Source of the DNA: an uncultured Planctomycetaceae bacterium
GTDB lineage: Bacteria; Planctomycetota; Planctomycetia; Pirellulales; Pirellulaceae
Assembly: GCA_937967665.1 (NCBI GenBank)
Contig: CALBSZ010000479.1
Span: 1 to 9,297, forward strand
DNA: 9,297 nt
Direction: 5' to 3'
Below the pieces are notes generated by a model, which worked only from the letters and a program-made list of their open reading frames with translations, was not told the origin of the DNA and did not search any database. Of the stretch, positions 6,979-9,297 are shown piece after piece (position 1 is the stretch's first letter; every line of letters starts with the position of its first letter). The translations under genes and the position numbers were made by a program.

Positions 6979-7051
6979 GCTGTTGGTCCGCCTTAAAAAT
7001 GCGAGATTACCAAAAATCTGGCATTCTGCACGGACCAAAATCCTGGGGACA
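6757..7051 (-). mobile_element. IS3-family insertion sequence relic (5' end with possible terminal repeat)
   Basis: Upstream of the OrfA relic, the minus strand reads TGTCCCCAGGATTTTGGTCC from 7051 inward, about 75 bp before the ATG at 6978. IS3-family ends begin with TG and lie at a similar distance from OrfA, so this is a reasonable candidate for the left terminal repeat. A gapped partial match to it lies near 6645-6673 on the plus strand, in the orientation of an opposite end; if real, the relic would be about 400 bp with most of OrfB deleted. The relic sits between two convergent genes and seems to interrupt neither. Confidence 0.5.
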
Positions 7052-7130
7052 GGCCCCGGAAAACGCCGAACCTCAATAGCAAAACGAATGGGCGATTCAT
7101 TCGGACGACGGCGGTACGCAAACCACGCCC

Positions 7131-8633
7131 TCAAACCAGCAATTCCCCAATTACGTCTCCGTGTGGAATGATGTGTCGCGGACGCGCGAGTCGATCGGGA
7201 ATGGTAGTCGTGTGCGGATCGAAGCCCAGCAAATGATACATCGTTGCCAGGACATCCTTGGGGTCGGTGTGACGGCTGGTGGGGTAGCCGCCTTCTTTGT
7301 CGGTCGTGCCGATGACTTGCCCTGTTTGGATACCCGCCCCGAAGAACAACCCCCAATAGGCGCCCGCCCAATGCTCCCGCCCGCCGCCGGGCGAATTGGT
7401 GATCACTGGCGTGCGGCCGTGTTCGCTGATCACCATCACAAGCGTATCGTCGAGAAGTCCCCGCTGTTGCATGTCGTCCAAAAAGGCGGGAAGGATCTTG
7501 TCGAGTTTCGGACACAACCCGTCCTTCAGGCGGGGATGATGGTTGTGGTGCGTGTCCCAGGCGGCGTTATTGTCGGTCCAGGTATCCCAAAAAACGGTCA
7601 CACACTTCACGCCGACTTCAATGAGTCGCCGCGCCGTCAGCGCCGATTGCCCGAACAACGTGTAACCGTATCTGTCGCGCACGTTCTGCGATTCACGCGT
7701 CACGTCCAGCGCATGGGCCACCTTCGGGTTGGCGATCATCGCCGCCGCCATGTTGCGGTATTCATCGAAAGGTAAAATGCCGGCGCCGAGTGCGTTGGCA
7801 GGGGACAGCGTATGAAATAATGATTCCCGCGCTTTGAACCGGGCCTGCGAAACCTGCTCCGGAAATTGGACGCCGTCAAATTGAAATGTACTGTCGGGCG
7901 TAATGCCGTCCCAGGGATCGTAACGGGTGAGGATCGGCGTGCTGCCCTTGATCGAGGGGGAACCGACTTCCAAAGAACCTTGGCCGTGAAATACTGGAAT
8001 GACCGGATTGTACGCCTTGCCCAACCAACCGGCGTGGTGTTGCCAGCGCCCCGGTCCCGTCTTTTCGTTGAGGGACCAAGGCAGCACCATGTTCACGGGA
8101 ATGCCTGTGGAGAGCATATCAATGCCTTGCTGCTTCCACAGATACTCTAAGACTGAACCAATGTATGGCTGATGGAGCGGGCTGTTCCCGTTTCCCTCAA
8201 GCTCCGGCGTCGATTTCGACAACCCCGATAGGGCAACTGATACGGCGTGGTTGTTCGACGTGTGAGTCATCGACCGAATGAGCGCCGTGCGGTGCAAGTT
8301 CCGGGCGACGTTCGGCAAGTGTTCGCCGGCAGCGATTCCTGGCAGGCTCGTAGAAATCGTGCCGAACTCTCCCCGTCGTTCCACCGGCGCATCCGGTTTG
8401 GGATCCAGCGTATCCATCTGGCTTGGCGCGCCGTATAGGTAGAGAATCACCATCGATTTGGCGCGACCGAACGTCGGCGAGTCACCGGCGGCGCGGCTCT
8501 CGCAGGATGGCCACAACAGCATCGCCGACGAACCCACCCCTGCCAAACCAGGGGTGCCTTCCTCCAAAAAGTTCCGGCTGTCTACATTGCGAGCGGGAGT
8601 GCTGCTGGAGGACATGTTGAGACGTGGGGCCAT
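7131..8633 (-). CDS. DUF1501 domain protein (alkaline phosphatase/sulfatase-like fold)
   Basis: From the ATG at 8633 this is a 500-residue protein spanning the whole DUF1501 family. Recognisable stretches are YGAPSQMDTLDPKP (67-80), SMTHTSNNHA (121-130), WDTHHNH (359-365), SEHGRTP (403-409), GGGREHWAGAYW (416-427) and HTDPKDVLATMYHLLGFDP (455-473). The family has an alkaline phosphatase/sulfatase-like fold; the His and Asp residues in these motifs are probable metal ligands, but no substrate is known. The N-terminus (SRNFLEEGTPGLAG, residues 19-32) has the layout of the Tat signals usual in this family, but the second Arg of the twin pair is Asn. GGAAAG about nine bases before 8633 supports this start; an ATG at 8615 has no such site. 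These genes usually follow a DUF1549/DUF1553 partner; none is visible here. Instead it is divergent from a GntR regulator, with 138 bp and two palindromes between them. It appears complete. Confidence 0.93.
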   Translation of the reverse strand: MAPRLNMSSSSTPARNVDSRNFLEEGTPGLAGVGSSAMLLWPSCESRAAGDSPTFGRAKSMVILYLYGAPSQMDTLDPKPDAPVERRGEFGTISTSLPGIAAGEHLPNVARNLHRTALIRSMTHTSNNHAVSVALSGLSKSTPELEGNGNSPLHQPYIGSVLEYLWKQQGIDMLSTGIPVNMVLPWSLNEKTGPGRWQHHAGWLGKAYNPVIPVFHGQGSLEVGSPSIKGSTPILTRYDPWDGITPDSTFQFDGVQFPEQVSQARFKARESLFHTLSPANALGAGILPFDEYRNMAAAMIANPKVAHALDVTRESQNVRDRYGYTLFGQSALTARRLIEVGVKCVTVFWDTWTDNNAAWDTHHNHHPRLKDGLCPKLDKILPAFLDDMQQRGLLDDTLVMVISEHGRTPVITNSPGGGREHWAGAYWGLFFGAGIQTGQVIGTTDKEGGYPTSRHTDPKDVLATMYHLLGFDPHTTTIPDRLARPRHIIPHGDVIGELLV

Positions 8634-8651
8634 CGGTCGTGTCTTTCCGCA

Positions 8652-8672
8652 CTGAGTCAGCGAGAATTCTCG
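8652..8672. promoter_or_regulatory. Palindrome cluster upstream of DUF1501 (possible operator)
   Basis: CGAGAATTCTCG (8661-8672) is a perfect 12-bp palindrome, directly adjoined by the odd palindrome CTGAGTCAG (8652-8660). They lie 18-40 bp upstream of the DUF1501 start, where a bound protein could block its transcription. Their sequence differs from the 8716-8733 palindrome, so a different protein or chance is possible. Confidence 0.35.
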
Positions 8673-8682
8673 GCGGACGTTG

Positions 8683-8711
8683 TTGCTATTTTTCCAGGCA
8701 CCGGTTATTGT
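8683..8711 (+). promoter_or_regulatory. Predicted sigma70-like promoter of the GntR gene
   Basis: TTGCTA (8683-8688) and TATTGT (8706-8711) are 17 bp apart, each matching consensus at four of six positions. Transcription would start near 8718, inside the palindrome at 8716-8733, leaving a leader of about 55 nt before the ATG at 8772. Confidence 0.4.
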
Positions 8712-8715
8712 TACA

Positions 8716-8733
8716 GCAGTGTTCGAACACTGC
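8716..8733. promoter_or_regulatory. 18-bp perfect palindrome, probable GntR operator
   Basis: GCAGTGTTCGAACACTGC is identical to its reverse complement. It lies midway in the 138-bp region between the divergent DUF1501 and GntR genes and overlaps the predicted start of GntR transcription. On the minus strand it falls between a possible -35 (TTGCAG) and -10 (AACAAT) for DUF1501. FadR-type GntR dimers bind palindromes with GT/AC half-site cores and often control their own divergent promoter; the inner GT-TCGA-AC fits loosely. Binding is inferred. Confidence 0.55.
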
Positions 8734-8771
8734 AAGCACAAACCGGACTTTCACAAGAAATTCAAGAATTC

Positions 8772-9297
8772 ATGATCGACACGCCGGCTTTAGGAACCGA
8801 CACTCTTAGCCAACGTGCTTACCGTCAATTGCGAGACCAGATCCTCAGCGGACACCTGCAACAAGGGCAAAGGTTGTCACTGCGGGGAATGGCCAATTCC
8901 TTGGGAATGAGCATGGCGCCCGTTGGTGAGGCATTACGGGAACTCTCACGGGACGGATTGGTAGAATCCGAACCAGGGTGGGGTACGCGGGTCCACAAAT
9001 TGACGGCCACGTCCCTGCGGAGCCGACACGTTCTGAGGACCGCGCTGGAATGTGAGGCCGCCCGGCAATGTGCGGCGACCGCGTCAGACATGCAGCTTGC
9101 GGAATTACTGCAGCTTGCCGAAGAACTCGACGAACGGATCGATAACGGCTGCGCCCCGGACGACGTGCAAATGCTCGACTCGAAATTCCATCTCGACATC
9201 GCAGCCGCCAGCGGCGCGGATTGTTTGTTGGACGCCTTACGATCGAACCAATTGGTCCGGATGTTGGCACACGGCAGTATTTTAGCGTACAACACCA
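8772..9297 (+). CDS. GntR family transcriptional regulator, FadR/FCD subfamily (3' end outside window)
   Basis: The frame from the ATG at 8772 is open to the right edge, giving 175 residues. Residues 10-76 form the winged helix-turn-helix of GntR proteins (AYRQLRDQILSGHLQQGQRL, then LRGMANSLGMSMAPVGEALR as the recognition part and GLVESEPGWGTRV as the wing). From about 84 an all-helical FCD ligand-binding domain starts; DSKFHLDIAAASGAD (136-150) is its conserved D-x3-H motif, whose Asp136 and His140 normally help bind a metal ion. The domain's last helices, with the remaining ligands, lie beyond the window. Proteins of this group sense small carboxylic acids or sugar acids, often repressing their own and a neighbouring gene. 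Here the neighbour is DUF1501, divergent, with an 18-bp palindrome between. The ribosome-binding site before the ATG is weak. Usual full length is about 220-250 residues, so most of the gene is present. Confidence 0.92.
   Translation, partial: MIDTPALGTDTLSQRAYRQLRDQILSGHLQQGQRLSLRGMANSLGMSMAPVGEALRELSRDGLVESEPGWGTRVHKLTATSLRSRHVLRTALECEAARQCAATASDMQLAELLQLAEELDERIDNGCAPDDVQMLDSKFHLDIAAASGADCLLDALRSNQLVRMLAHGSILAYNT

Noticed and set aside
6757..7515. A 252-residue minus-strand frame joining the IS relic to the DUF1501 region
   Set aside because: Its first part is an out-of-frame shadow of DUF1501; only the last 73 residues (from 6978) resemble a protein.
8825..9295. A 156-residue minus-strand frame at the right edge
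   Set aside because: It is the antisense shadow of the GntR gene, which has clear domain motifs on the plus strand.

Overview
The window looks like a chromosomal segment of a planctomycete (class Planctomycetia; the genus cannot be told from this sequence). The evidence is a DUF1559 prepilin-like protein with its H-X9-DG tail, a DUF1501 protein, a membrane-anchored multiheme c-type cytochrome of the type common in this phylum, two lipoproteins, sparse gene packing and mixed strands. I see no rRNA, tRNA, CRISPR array, prophage, toxin-antitoxin pair or recognisable defence system.

Layout. Bases 1-740 (+) hold the 3' end of a large secreted-type protein of unknown function. Bases 978-2966 (+) encode an eight-heme c-type cytochrome with an N-terminal membrane anchor and a helical-repeat tail. 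Convergent to it, a helical-repeat lipoprotein lies at 3129-3902 (-). A gene-poor stretch (3903-4839) follows; it carries a short inverted repeat, an 11-bp and a 26-bp tandem repeat, and a good sigma70-like promoter about 215 bp ahead of the DUF1559 gene (4840-5937, +). Two strong hairpins (5963-5994 and 6020-6047) follow that gene, the second with terminator form. A small lipoprotein gene comes next (6234-6629, +). Between it and the DUF1501 gene (7131-8633, -) lies a decayed fragment of an IS3-family transposase OrfA (6757-6978, -) with a plausible terminal repeat near 7051. The right edge carries the start of a FadR-type GntR regulator (8772 to the edge, +), divergent from DUF1501.

How the parts work together. 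The clearest regulatory unit is the divergent DUF1501 / GntR pair. Its 138-bp shared intergenic region holds an 18-bp perfect palindrome overlapping the predicted transcription start of the regulator, and a second 12-bp palindrome nearer DUF1501. This fits an autoregulated GntR protein that may also control DUF1501. The DUF1559 gene and the small lipoprotein gene are a common planctomycete neighbour pair, but here strong hairpins separate them. The cytochrome and the lipoprotein at 3129-3902 are convergent and show no shared control.

I do not see a convincing new multi-gene system. The items most worth checking are the GntR operator region, the IS3 relic, the 26-bp tandem repeats and the octaheme cytochrome.
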